A stretch of 51,823 nt of DNA from Phycisphaerae bacterium. GTDB taxonomy: Bacteria > Planctomycetota > Phycisphaerae > UBA1845. Each line of letters begins with the position of its first letter. Positions within the stretch are counted from its first letter, which is position 1. The notes under the pieces were generated by a model. It ran no database searches. It was not told the origin of the DNA and was given only the letters and a program-made list of their open reading frames with translations. The position numbers and the translations under genes are program-made. This document shows positions 16,749-25,182 of the stretch, one piece after another. Where the stretch lies: contig JAJVHU010000041.1 of assembly GCA_022072505.1 (NCBI GenBank), forward strand, positions 6,474 to 58,296, in the 5' to 3' direction.

Positions 16749-17900
16749 CTACCCCTGCTTCATGCTCTTGATCAGAATGTCCGCGATTTCCGGCCGCGTG
16801 AACTCCTGCGGCGGGCGCTCGCCCTTCACCAGCATCTCGCGCACCTTCGTGCCCGACAGCGACACCTGGTCGCCTTCGATCGTCGGGAATGTCTTGTTGC
16901 TGACCATCCCGCCGGCGCGCTTCGACCAGAACGTGTTCTCGAACTTCATCGGCTGGATCTTCAACCCGCCGTCCGGCAGCTTGTCGAAGATGTTCTGCGC
17001 GTCGTACGTGCCGTAGTACGTCCCCACGCCCGCGTGATCGCGCCCGACGATGAAGTGCGAGCAGCCGTAATTCTGCCGGTAAATCGCGTGCAGAATCGCT
17101 TCGCGCGGACCGCCGTAACGCATCGCCGCCGGCATCACCGCGAGCATCGTGCGGTCCGGATGATAGTAGCCCTGGATGAGCGCGAGATAGCACTCCATGC
17201 GCACCTCGGCCGGGATGTCCCCGTCCTTCGTGGCGCCCATCAGCGGATGAATCAGCAGGCCGTCCACGATTTCCTGCGCGCACTTGGTGAGGTACTCGTG
17301 CGCCCGGTGGATCGGATTGCGCGTCTGAAACGCGACGACCGTCTTCCAGCCTTTCTTGTTGAACGCCTCGCGCGTCTGCGTCGGCGAGAAGCGATGATCC
17401 TTGAACATCGGGTCGTGCCGTGCCGTCACGACGTCGATCGAACCGGCCAGACAGTACTCGCCCTCGTCCATGACGCTCTTGACGCCGGGGTGCGCCGGGT
17501 CTTCCGTGCCGAAGCACTTCGCCGCGTGCTTCTTCTTGTCTTCTTTGTAAATCTCCTTGATCGTCTGATAACCGAGAAGGCGTCCCTTGTCGTCGTTGAG
17601 GATGACCTTGTCGCCGACCTTGATCTTGTCCGCCGTGGCCTTGTCCACGTTCATCGTGACCGGGAAAGGCCACACCGTCTTGCCGTCCGCGAGGGTGATC
17701 TTGTCGCACACGGCGTCGAAGTCGGCCTGCCCCATGAAACCGGCAAGCGGGCTCATCGCGCCGACGGCGATCATCTCCAAGTCGCACTGCTGGCGCTGGG
17801 TCAGCGTGAGCGTGACGGTGTTATTAAGTTTCTCTTCTTTTGCTCCAGTGCGAGTGACAAGTTTCCCGCCGTGAGGCTCAATGATTCCGACCTGCGACAT
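16749..17900 (-). CDS. sat: Sulfate adenylyltransferase (ATP sulfurylase, Sat type)
   Basis: Makes adenosine 5'-phosphosulfate (APS) from sulfate and ATP. The 383-residue product has QTRNPIHRAHEYL (His198, His201; the HxxH that binds ATP phosphates), GRDHAGVG and the C-terminal EFTRPEIADILIKSMKQG. The start at 17900 is chosen because AAGGA lies about nine bases upstream; a TTG eight codons earlier is less likely. The monofunctional length shows no APS kinase domain, which fits the APS-type CysH at 43.7 kb. A 7-bp stem (17945-17951 with 17969-17975) lies in the probable leader. Confidence 0.95.
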   Translation of the reverse strand: MSQVGIIEPHGGKLVTRTGAKEEKLNNTVTLTLTQRQQCDLEMIAVGAMSPLAGFMGQADFDAVCDKITLADGKTVWPFPVTMNVDKATADKIKVGDKVILNDDKGRLLGYQTIKEIYKEDKKKHAAKCFGTEDPAHPGVKSVMDEGEYCLAGSIDVVTARHDPMFKDHRFSPTQTREAFNKKGWKTVVAFQTRNPIHRAHEYLTKCAQEIVDGLLIHPLMGATKDGDIPAEVRMECYLALIQGYYHPDRTMLAVMPAAMRYGGPREAILHAIYRQNYGCSHFIVGRDHAGVGTYYGTYDAQNIFDKLPDGGLKIQPMKFENTFWSKRAGGMVSNKTFPTIEGDQVSLSGTKVREMLVKGERPPQEFTRPEIADILIKSMKQG

Positions 17901-18099
17901 TCCTGTATCCTTTCGTTCGTTCAACCGTAATATGTGTGCAAGCTATCCTCCGTTGCCGCGCTGGTTTTGGAGGATGCTCCACCTTAAGAACTTCGGCAGC
18001 GGCCTGCAATAGCATCGGCGATTGCGGGGTTAAGACGCAACAGGCAAGGGGAAAGCCATCAAGAACCGACGGACATTTTGTCGGTCTGGAGCAAGATTC

Positions 18100-19410
18100 A
18101 TGATTCGGGTGATGCATCGTGCAGGTCCGCGAAGGACGTTGACGTGGTTGATCATGACGGGGGCGTTTCTTGCGCCGCCCGTCCGGGCGGAGGACGCCGA
18201 GCTGGCGAAGCTGACCAAGGCCTACGCCTCCGCGCAGGAAACCTGGTTCAAGAAGAACAAGAAGCCGGAAAAGCGCGATTACAAGACCCACCCGATCACC
18301 GAGTACATGCCGAAGATCCGGGCGCTGGCCGAGAAGGATCCGAAAAGCGCCGTGGCGCTGGAGAGCGCGGTCTGGACGTTGGAGAACTGCAAGTTCGTCC
18401 GGTATACGAACCTGGAGGACAAGGAGTCGGTCTACCGCTGGGCGCTGGAGTTGTTAAAGGGTCCGCAGGCGTCGCAGCCGGCGCTGGCTGCGGCGATTCC
18501 GCGCTTCATCGAACTGCCTTATCACTACGGACCCGTGCCTTTCCGCGAGATGTACGAGGCGGCGATCCGGGACAACCCGTCGCGCGAGGCCAAGGCGTGG
18601 GCCACGTTCGCGTTGGCGGAGACATACTGCGAGAACTACGGCGACCCCACGACGCGCAACCCCGGCAAGCGCGAGGAGAACCGCAAAAAGGCCGAGGAGC
18701 TTTTCAAGAAGGTCGTCGATCAGTACGCGGACACGCCGGCCGCCAACCCCGCCCGACGGCACCTCCGCGAAGTCACCGACCTGCGTCCGGGCAGCAAGGC
18801 GCCGAACCTCGTCGGGCGCGACCCGGACCAGCAGCCGATCGAGCTGTCAAAGTTCCGCGGCAAGGTCGTGGTCGTGGACTTCTGGACCGTGGAGTGCGAG
18901 CACTGCGCGGAGATTCACCAGATCGCCAAGGAACTCTGGGACAAGCACAAGGACGGTCCGTTTGTCTGGCTGGGGATCAACGTGGACCGCAAGCCCCCGG
19001 ATGAGGTCAAGAAAATCGCGAAGCGGCGTGGATATGAGTGGCCTCAGATCGTGGATGATTCCGAGCGAACGACCGCCGCGTCGTGGAGCGTCGAGGACTT
19101 CCCGACGCTCTACGTCATCGATGCGGAAGGCGTGATCACGCATCAGAAGATTGAGAAAGATCGCCTCAAGGGGGTCGTCGAAGGTTTGATTACGAGGACG
19201 AAGAACGCCGCCAAGGCGGACGCCAAACCGGTCGCCCCGCCTGCCGCGCCGGCGAAACCCGCCGACGGCGCCGCGCCCGCCGGCGCGACGGCGCCGGCGG
19301 GGGGCAACGCCGCAAAACCGGCGACCCCGCCTGCGGACTCCAAGACGCCTCCGGAAAAGAGTCCTCCGGACAAGACACCGCCGCCGGCCGATCCGAAGAA
19401 GGATCCGTGA
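18100..19410 (+). CDS. Exported thioredoxin-like protein (TlpA/ResA type)
   Basis: A 436-residue protein with a signal peptide (LTWLIMTGAFLAPPVRA), a helical region of about 200 residues and a thioredoxin fold from about residue 228 (GSKAPNLVGRDPDQQPIELS). The redox motif is CEHC at 266-269, preceded by VVVDFWTVE. A cis-Pro loop (EDFPTLYVID) follows. The last 70 residues are a Pro/Ala/Lys-rich tail. TlpA-like proteins handle disulfides or c-type cytochrome maturation outside the cytoplasm. The start is supported by GGAG nine bases upstream. It is transcribed away from sat. Confidence 0.85.
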   Translation: MIRVMHRAGPRRTLTWLIMTGAFLAPPVRAEDAELAKLTKAYASAQETWFKKNKKPEKRDYKTHPITEYMPKIRALAEKDPKSAVALESAVWTLENCKFVRYTNLEDKESVYRWALELLKGPQASQPALAAAIPRFIELPYHYGPVPFREMYEAAIRDNPSREAKAWATFALAETYCENYGDPTTRNPGKREENRKKAEELFKKVVDQYADTPAANPARRHLREVTDLRPGSKAPNLVGRDPDQQPIELSKFRGKVVVVDFWTVECEHCAEIHQIAKELWDKHKDGPFVWLGINVDRKPPDEVKKIAKRRGYEWPQIVDDSERTTAASWSVEDFPTLYVIDAEGVITHQKIEKDRLKGVVEGLITRTKNAAKADAKPVAPPAAPAKPADGAAPAGATAPAGGNAAKPATPPADSKTPPEKSPPDKTPPPADPKKDP

Positions 19411-19486
19411 TCCCCTGGGAGGGCTTGTCGCGGCGTGCGGAAAGCCTCCGCTGGTGTCGTCCGCGAACTCGTGGCAAGATGCCGAC

Positions 19487-19981
19487 ATGCCGTCGCCGCC
19501 GCTGATGCCGCTGGAACACTTCGACACGGACAACGTTGTCTTGTCGCGCGCCGACGTGTATGAACGTTTCCTGCCTCACCGTCACGAGTTCATGCTGCTG
19601 GACGGCATCTGCCACGTGGACCTGCCCGCCGCGATCGTGGCGGGCGTCTGCCGCCTTCGCGAGGATGCGTGGTGGGTCCGGGGACATATTCCGGGTCGCC
19701 CTCTTTTGCCCGGCGTGCTGATGCTGGAGATGGCGGCGCAAACGGCATGCGTCGGCGTGCATCTCCTGGATGCACACGCCGGAGCTCCGCGGAGGGCGTT
19801 TGTCGCGTTCGGAGGGGTGGACGAGTGCAAGTTCCGCGACGCGGTCTCTCCCCCCGCCACGTTCCTGATGCTGTGCAAAGGCGTCGAGTGCCGCCCGCGC
19901 CGGTTCACGTCGCAGGTACAGGGCTGGGTCGAGCGCCGCCTGGTGTTCGAGGCGACGATCTCCGGGTTGACGATGTCCTGA
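19487..19981 (+). CDS. FabZ/FabA-like hotdog dehydratase
   Basis: A 164-residue hotdog-fold protein. GHIPGRPLLPGVLMLEMAAQ has the catalytic His67 and Glu81 of 3-hydroxyacyl-ACP dehydratases. It differs from housekeeping FabZ in several positions, and it precedes a phosphatidyltransferase gene by 10 bases, so it may work on lipid building. ATG 19487 is preferred over GTG 19454. A role in the main fatty acid cycle is possible but unproven. Confidence 0.8.
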   Translation: MPSPPLMPLEHFDTDNVVLSRADVYERFLPHRHEFMLLDGICHVDLPAAIVAGVCRLREDAWWVRGHIPGRPLLPGVLMLEMAAQTACVGVHLLDAHAGAPRRAFVAFGGVDECKFRDAVSPPATFLMLCKGVECRPRRFTSQVQGWVERRLVFEATISGLTMS

Positions 19982-19991
19982 GGCGGCGCAC

Positions 19992-20813
19992 ATGCGAGGC
20001 GATTCCTCAAGGCCGGAGGATGTAGCCGGTGCAGCGGAAGCGGCGCCGTGGGCGGACCGGATCATCCGCGTCGGGATCACGCCGAACCGCCTGACCGTGT
20101 TGAACCTGACGTTGAGCGTCGTAGCGGCGGGCTGCCTGGCGGTGGGGGCGGGACACGCTTCGCCCTGGGAACACGACGCCCCGGTTCCCGTCAGCGCCTG
20201 GCCGATGCTCACCCTCGCGGTGATGAGCCTCGCCTTCCTGATCGACCTGGCCGACGGGGCGCTGGCCCGAGCGTCCGGACGTGTGTCCGCCTTCGGCGCG
20301 GTGCTGGACTCGACGCTCGATCGTTACAGCGACCTGCTGATCTTCGGCGGGTGCGCGTTGCATTTCTCGATGCGGGGAAACCTGACGTTGACGGCGGCGA
20401 GCCTGCTGGCGGGCATGCACGCCGTCGTCATCAGCTACGCCAAGGCGCGGACGGAGAACTTCGTCCGAACCGGCAATCACGGGTTCTGGCAGCGCGGCGA
20501 GCGCTGCATCCTTTTCACGGCCGGCATGGCGACCGGGCACGCGGCGGCGGCGCTGGCGATCCTCGCCGTTCTGCCCGTCACCACGGTGATCCTGCGCCTG
20601 CGCCTCGCCCGGGAAGCCCTGCGCAGCCCCGGCGAGAGGACCGGCGTCAACGCCCCGCCGCGGCACGGGCTGCGTCGGGGAGGACCGGCGTATTTTTCGG
20701 CGATGGCGGCGATGATCACGTGGATCGCAGCGGCGCCGCGGATCTGGCCGGCGTGGTACGGAACGCCGGATCCGCTGCGGACCTTCCTCGTGCGACTCGC
20801 ATCGGACGCTTGA
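19992..20813 (+). CDS. CDP-alcohol phosphatidyltransferase
   Basis: An integral membrane enzyme of 273 residues. The family motif DG-x2-AR-x8-G-x3-D-x3-D is complete: D88, G89, A92, R93, G102, D106 and D110. Several hydrophobic segments (around 42-60, 72-92, 120-145, 170-195) fit the six-helix fold. The enzyme transfers a phosphatidyl or related group from a CDP-lipid to an alcohol; the acceptor cannot be told from the sequence. It lies ten bases behind the FabZ-like gene, so the two are probably co-transcribed. Confidence 0.85.
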   Translation: MRGDSSRPEDVAGAAEAAPWADRIIRVGITPNRLTVLNLTLSVVAAGCLAVGAGHASPWEHDAPVPVSAWPMLTLAVMSLAFLIDLADGALARASGRVSAFGAVLDSTLDRYSDLLIFGGCALHFSMRGNLTLTAASLLAGMHAVVISYAKARTENFVRTGNHGFWQRGERCILFTAGMATGHAAAALAILAVLPVTTVILRLRLAREALRSPGERTGVNAPPRHGLRRGGPAYFSAMAAMITWIAAAPRIWPAWYGTPDPLRTFLVRLASDA

Positions 20814-20913
20814 GGAGGTTCCGCGGCGCAGCGCCTCCCGCCCCCGCCGGTTTCCGGAAGAAATGTACGTAGCGGCGGATACGTTCTTTCCGGATGCCTC
20901 GAAATGTCCGCTT

Positions 20914-20969
20914 CCTGTCCTTGACTTTTCTTGTAACGTCAAGGACAGGCGGGGGCGGCTCGGTTTTGC
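20914..20969. repeat. 12-bp hairpin overlapping a dispersed repeat copy
   Basis: CCTGTCCTTGAC (20914-20925) pairs exactly with 20938-20949 over a 12-base loop. The right arm begins a dispersed repeat (20936-20969) found again at 42331-42365. Confidence 0.75.
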
Positions 20970-21010
20970 GGCGACGTCTCACGGGCGCAGTCCGATCCCG
21001 CAACTCGGTC

Positions 21011-22747
21011 TCAGACCGCGACCGGTTCCGCGGCGCTTTTCTGCGTTTGACTCACGAGCGAGGCGATCGCATCAACGACTTCCTCGTAACGGATGACGCC
21101 GTCGATCATCCGGCAGGGACGATCCGGCGGCGGGGTGAATCCGCCCTCGAGCGGCGCCCAGGCACAGACGAGCATCGGGCAGGCATGACCGGTCCGGGAT
21201 TGCCCGTCCACGGCTTCCTTGACCAGCCGGTCGCACTCGGACCGGGACGAGGCACTGACGACTTCGACGTCGGGGGCGCCTCCGGTCATCCAGCCGAGGC
21301 GGCGGAAAAAATGCGCGAGGGGATCGAGCCCCGGACTCGAAGCGCGCACCGAAACCCCCGGCGCACCGGCGACCCGCGCCGCGAGCTGCTCGGCGACCGT
21401 CCCCGCCATCGGCTGGTACTCGCGCGAGGCGTAAAAGAAAATCTGATCCTGCATCCGCTCCACGATGCGGTCCGCGATGCGCTGAAGCGCTTCGTCCGTG
21501 ATGCCGACGGCCCGGGCGCACTCGCGGATCGGGAGCAGCGTCGCGTCGCCGCTGTGACCGATGATCAGGGCGTGCGCGAGCCGGTCGGCCAGGGCGATGA
21601 TCATCCCGGTCTTTCCGAGCGAGCCCTCGCGGCGAAGCTCATCGATCGTGCCGTCGTGGAGCGACGCCGCGGCGGCGACCGACGAAGGCAGCTTCCAGGA
21701 AATCAGGGCGTGCCGGGTCGCCTCGGCGTGCGTGATGCGGAAGACCCGGCGTTCGAGCGCGCCAAGGGACGCGCGCTGCCGCGGTGCGATCTCCAGCAAC
21801 GCGCCGTATTCCTCCGGGTACGCGGTCGCCAGAAGCATCCGCCCCACGTCGTGCATCAGACCGGCGAGGAAAAGCGTCTCCTGATCGGCGGCTTCGAGCC
21901 GGACCGCCTGCCCGATCTCCTCCGCGACCGCCCCGACGGCCAGACTGTGCTCCCAGAAATACTGAGGCACCAGCCCGCTGCGTTCCGCGGAGGTGAACTG
22001 CTCCATCGTCACCAGCGCGGCGACGATGTTGCCGATGCTCGACAGTCCGATCCGGTGGACCGCGTCGAGCAGCGTCTCGGCGCGCTTCTCGGACCGGAAG
22101 AAGCTCGAGTTGGCGAACTTGAGAATTCGCACGGCAAGCGCCTGATCCTGACGGACGACTTGCGCGATCTCATCCAGGGTCGTCGAGCGGTTATTGACCA
22201 GCGACAGAATGTGGTGCAACACGGGCGGGATGGCCCGCAGCGAGGTCTCTTCCGCGATCCGCTCGAGCACTTCGGGGCGGCGCTTCGGCGCCGGGATGGC
22301 CGGAGCGTCGTCGGCTTCGCAGCGCGACGGAGGCGCGGCGGCGGAGTCGCCGGGAGACGGTTCCGAGGCTGGACCCGGCGCCTTCTCGAGAAGGGCCTCG
22401 ATCTTCGCCAGCAGTTCCGGGAACGAAAACCGCCCCTTCAGCAGGTACCCCGCCACTCCGCACGCGGCGATCTGCTGAACCGTCGATCGCTCGGCGTGGA
22501 CGGTGAGGATGATGACGGGAACGTGACGGATGTCGTCGATCGTCCGCATGACGCGAAGACACTCCAGACCGCTCATGTTCGGCATCTCGACGTCGAGGAT
22601 CACCAGGTCCGGACGGTGCTGCTGCGCGAGTTTCAGCGCCTCTCGGCCGTCGCCCGCGGAGAGCGTTTCGTAGCCGGCATGCCGCAACGCCATCTCGATC
22701 GGCTCGCGGACGATCGCCATGTCATCGGCGATGAGTATGCGCTTCAT
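21011..22747 (-). CDS. Response regulator with receiver and HDOD domains
   Basis: A 578-residue protein. Residues 1-120 are a receiver domain: acidic pair Asp8/Asp9, phospho-acceptor Asp52 in LVILDVEMPN, then VIILT and GYLLKG. A linker rich in Pro/Ser leads to an HDOD domain (about 155-370) with LRAIPPVLHHILSLV, VHRIGLSSIGNIV and a partial HD motif (LMHDVGR, SLHDG). HDOD proteins are usually non-enzymatic output modules in signalling, motility or chemotaxis. The C-terminal 150 residues resemble another degenerate receiver-like domain. No histidine kinase gene is near. Confidence 0.85.
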   Translation of the reverse strand: MKRILIADDMAIVREPIEMALRHAGYETLSAGDGREALKLAQQHRPDLVILDVEMPNMSGLECLRVMRTIDDIRHVPVIILTVHAERSTVQQIAACGVAGYLLKGRFSFPELLAKIEALLEKAPGPASEPSPGDSAAAPPSRCEADDAPAIPAPKRRPEVLERIAEETSLRAIPPVLHHILSLVNNRSTTLDEIAQVVRQDQALAVRILKFANSSFFRSEKRAETLLDAVHRIGLSSIGNIVAALVTMEQFTSAERSGLVPQYFWEHSLAVGAVAEEIGQAVRLEAADQETLFLAGLMHDVGRMLLATAYPEEYGALLEIAPRQRASLGALERRVFRITHAEATRHALISWKLPSSVAAAASLHDGTIDELRREGSLGKTGMIIALADRLAHALIIGHSGDATLLPIRECARAVGITDEALQRIADRIVERMQDQIFFYASREYQPMAGTVAEQLAARVAGAPGVSVRASSPGLDPLAHFFRRLGWMTGGAPDVEVVSASSRSECDRLVKEAVDGQSRTGHACPMLVCAWAPLEGGFTPPPDRPCRMIDGVIRYEEVVDAIASLVSQTQKSAAEPVAV

Positions 22748-23018
22748 CGTGAAAGCTCGACGACCCCTGTCGCCTTCCGTTCCGGGACCGGATCCCGCCC
22801 CGGAAGCGGGAATTGCACGGAGCGGATCGACGATGATCCGATCAACGAACGCAGGCGACTAGGGCGACTACCTGAAACTTACATTTGGCGGTCCTGACCG
22901 GTCGCATTCCCGCGCGACCCTGATAACCTCTGACGTTCAGCGGAATTCGTCGGCCCTTTCATGACCTTTTCGTCATTTATCGGGTTGCCGCGAGTCCGGA
23001 TCACGAAAGGAAAGCGCT

Positions 23019-23666
23019 TTGAAGTCCTCCGACCGCACTCCCGCCGACCCGCGAATCCTGCGCCTCGTGGCGATGATCTCCGGCGGGGGGCGAACGATGT
23101 TGAACCTGCATCGCGAGTCGGTCGCCGGTCGTATTCCCGCGCGGTTGGCGCTGGTCATTTCCTCCCGTCCTGACGCACGCGGTCTTGTCCTCGCCGCTGA
23201 ACAGGGGATCCCCACCTTGCTGGTGGATCGGCGCGCCCTCGGCGACGACGCCTTCCAGCTCGAACTCGCCCGCGCCGTGCGCGCCGGTTGCGCGGACCTC
23301 GTCTGCCTCGCCGGGTTCCTGCACCTGTGGCGCATCCCCGATGACTACGCGGGCCGGGTCATCAATATCCACCCCGCGCTGCTGCCCGACTTCGGCGGCA
23401 AGGGCATGTACGGACATCACGTTCATGAGGCGGTCCTGGCGGCGGGGCGCGCCGAATCCGGATGCACCGTGCATTTCTGCGACAATGAGTATGATCACGG
23501 ACCGGTCATCTGTCGGCGAACCGTCGCCATCCCCCCCGGCTGCTCCGCCGATCACCTCGCCCACCTTGTGTTCCACGAAGAACTCAAGGCGTATCCCGAG
23601 GCGATCCGGATGCTCGCGTCCGGTCAGGTCAACTGGCCCGGCGCCCCGCCGCGCGCCAAGGCATAA
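23019..23666 (+). CDS. purN: Phosphoribosylglycinamide formyltransferase
   Basis: Adds a formyl group to GAR in purine synthesis. The 215-residue product has MISGGGRTMLNL, the phosphate loop, DLVCLAGFLHLW, and NIHPALLPDFGGKGMYG with the catalytic Asn-His pair, and HFCDNEYDHGPVI. Length is normal. TTG at 23019 is taken as start because AAAGGA lies about seven bases upstream. The first loop (SGGGRTM) departs a little from the usual SGxGSN. It stands alone. Confidence 0.9.
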   Translation: MKSSDRTPADPRILRLVAMISGGGRTMLNLHRESVAGRIPARLALVISSRPDARGLVLAAEQGIPTLLVDRRALGDDAFQLELARAVRAGCADLVCLAGFLHLWRIPDDYAGRVINIHPALLPDFGGKGMYGHHVHEAVLAAGRAESGCTVHFCDNEYDHGPVICRRTVAIPPGCSADHLAHLVFHEELKAYPEAIRMLASGQVNWPGAPPRAKA

Positions 23667-23863
23667 CCGCGCTCCTGAATCTCCCCGCGACTGCGGTTGC
23701 CTGGGCGTGGAACTCGCACGAGCACGATCCTGCGGAGAACTCGCCGCGGGGGGTTCCGCCTCGCTGGGGCAGTCGACCCTCATATCTCCCGGAGGGACGA
23801 CTGAACTTCCGAAGGAAGGGCGACCGTCGCCCCGCCGGTCCGCTGCGAATCCGGATACGCCGA

Positions 23864-24970
23864 TCACGCGCGGGCAAGGGATCGCCGGCGCTGAGCGATG
23901 TTCCGCAGCAATTCGTCGAACGAGTCGGAGAAAAGCTTCACGCCTTCCGTCAGGAGCTGGTCCGTGACGTGCTCGATCGGGATGCCCAGCCCGCTCAGCG
24001 CCGACATCACGCCCCGGGCGTCTTCGAGTCCGCCCGCGAGCCTCACCTCCGGCCGTCCGTGATCCAGAAACGCCTCGATCGTGGCGGGAGGGAGCGTGTT
24101 GACGGTCTGCGGACCGATCAGCCCGTCCACGTAGATCGTGTCGGGGTACTGCGGGTTCTTCGTGCTTGTGCTCGCCCACAACGGCCGCTGCACCCGCGCT
24201 CCCGCCGACGCCGAAAACACGCCTCCGGAACCGAAGGTCCGCTCGAACGCCGCATACGCCAGCCGCGCGTTGGCGATCGCCGCTTTCCCCGGCAGCCCCC
24301 CCGTCGATGCCCCCGCTTTCGCCAGGTCTTCCAGCCGCTTGTCCACCAGACTGTCCACCCGGCTGACGAAGAACGACGCCACCGACGCCAGCCGTCGCAC
24401 GTCGCCGCCCCGGGATCGAAAACGATCGACCCCCGCCACGTACGCCTGCATCACCCGCTCGTGCGCCGCCAGCGCGAAGATCAGCGTCACGTTGACGTTG
24501 ATCCCCTCGGAAAGCAGCGCCTCGATCGCCGGAACCCCCGCCGGCGTCGCCGGAACCTTGATCATCAGATTCGGGCGGTCCACCTCGCTCCACAACCGCC
24601 GCGCCTCCTCCACCGTGCCGCGCGTGTCATGCGCCAGGTGCGGATTCACCTCGAGGCTCACGTAACCGTCCACGGCGTCCGTGCGGTCGTAAACCGCGCG
24701 AAGGCGGTCCGCCGCGTCGCGGATATCCGGCAGAACCAGCGCCTCGTACGCCTGCATGTCGCTCAGATCGTCCGCCAGCGCCGTCAGGCGATCGTCGTAG
24801 TCGCGCCCGCTCGTGACCGCCTTCATGAAGATCGTCGGGTTCGACGTGATCCCGACGATCCCCAGCCCGATCAGGCGATCCAACTCCCCGGACGCGATCA
24901 TGCCGCGGCTGAGATGGTCGCACCAGACGGACTGCCCCAGTTTATAAAGCTGCTGAATACGGTTGCTCAC
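23864..24970 (-). CDS. tal: Transaldolase
   Basis: A pentose phosphate pathway enzyme of 368 residues, of the longer transaldolase form. GIVGITSNPTIFMKAV is a family signature, and PNLMIKVPATPAG holds the Schiff-base Lys138. STSTKNPQYPDTIYVDGLIG and a C-terminal helical end complete the barrel. The start ATG is directly at 24970. The 197 bases to purN (convergent) hold a word, CCCGGAGGGACGAC, that recurs in reverse near 43150. Confidence 0.93.
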   Translation of the reverse strand: MSNRIQQLYKLGQSVWCDHLSRGMIASGELDRLIGLGIVGITSNPTIFMKAVTSGRDYDDRLTALADDLSDMQAYEALVLPDIRDAADRLRAVYDRTDAVDGYVSLEVNPHLAHDTRGTVEEARRLWSEVDRPNLMIKVPATPAGVPAIEALLSEGINVNVTLIFALAAHERVMQAYVAGVDRFRSRGGDVRRLASVASFFVSRVDSLVDKRLEDLAKAGASTGGLPGKAAIANARLAYAAFERTFGSGGVFSASAGARVQRPLWASTSTKNPQYPDTIYVDGLIGPQTVNTLPPATIEAFLDHGRPEVRLAGGLEDARGVMSALSGLGIPIEHVTDQLLTEGVKLFSDSFDELLRNIAQRRRSLARA

Positions 24971-25117
24971 GTTGAATCTCCGTCGCCGACTTCCGGACGC
25001 AGCGGGGGATTATATGACGGCGCGCTCGCGGAGTAACGCCGCCGACCCGCCCGATCTGCCGGAACCGCGGGGCGCCGACGTTGCCCGGCGGCGACGCAGT
25101 TCGCCGGACGCGCCGCG

Positions 25118-25148
25118 GAAAAAGAAAGGACGCCGCGAAGCGGCGTCC
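25118..25148 (-). terminator. Rho-independent terminator after flagellin
   Basis: On the minus strand GGACGCCGC-TTC-GCGGCGTCC (nine perfect pairs) is followed at once by TTTCTTTTT. It lies 35 bases beyond the flagellin stop. Confidence 0.9.
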
Positions 25149-25182
25149 GTCGGTGGAAGTCCGGCTCCGGCGCGTCGTCGGA

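Noticed and set aside
17878..18099. Riboswitch or Cys leader before sat
   Set aside because: Only a 7-bp stem was found; no known riboswitch pattern and no Cys-rich short ORF.
20894..22897. 667-codon open frame opposite the receiver-HDOD gene
   Set aside because: No domain recognised; the minus-strand receiver and HDOD motifs explain the region.
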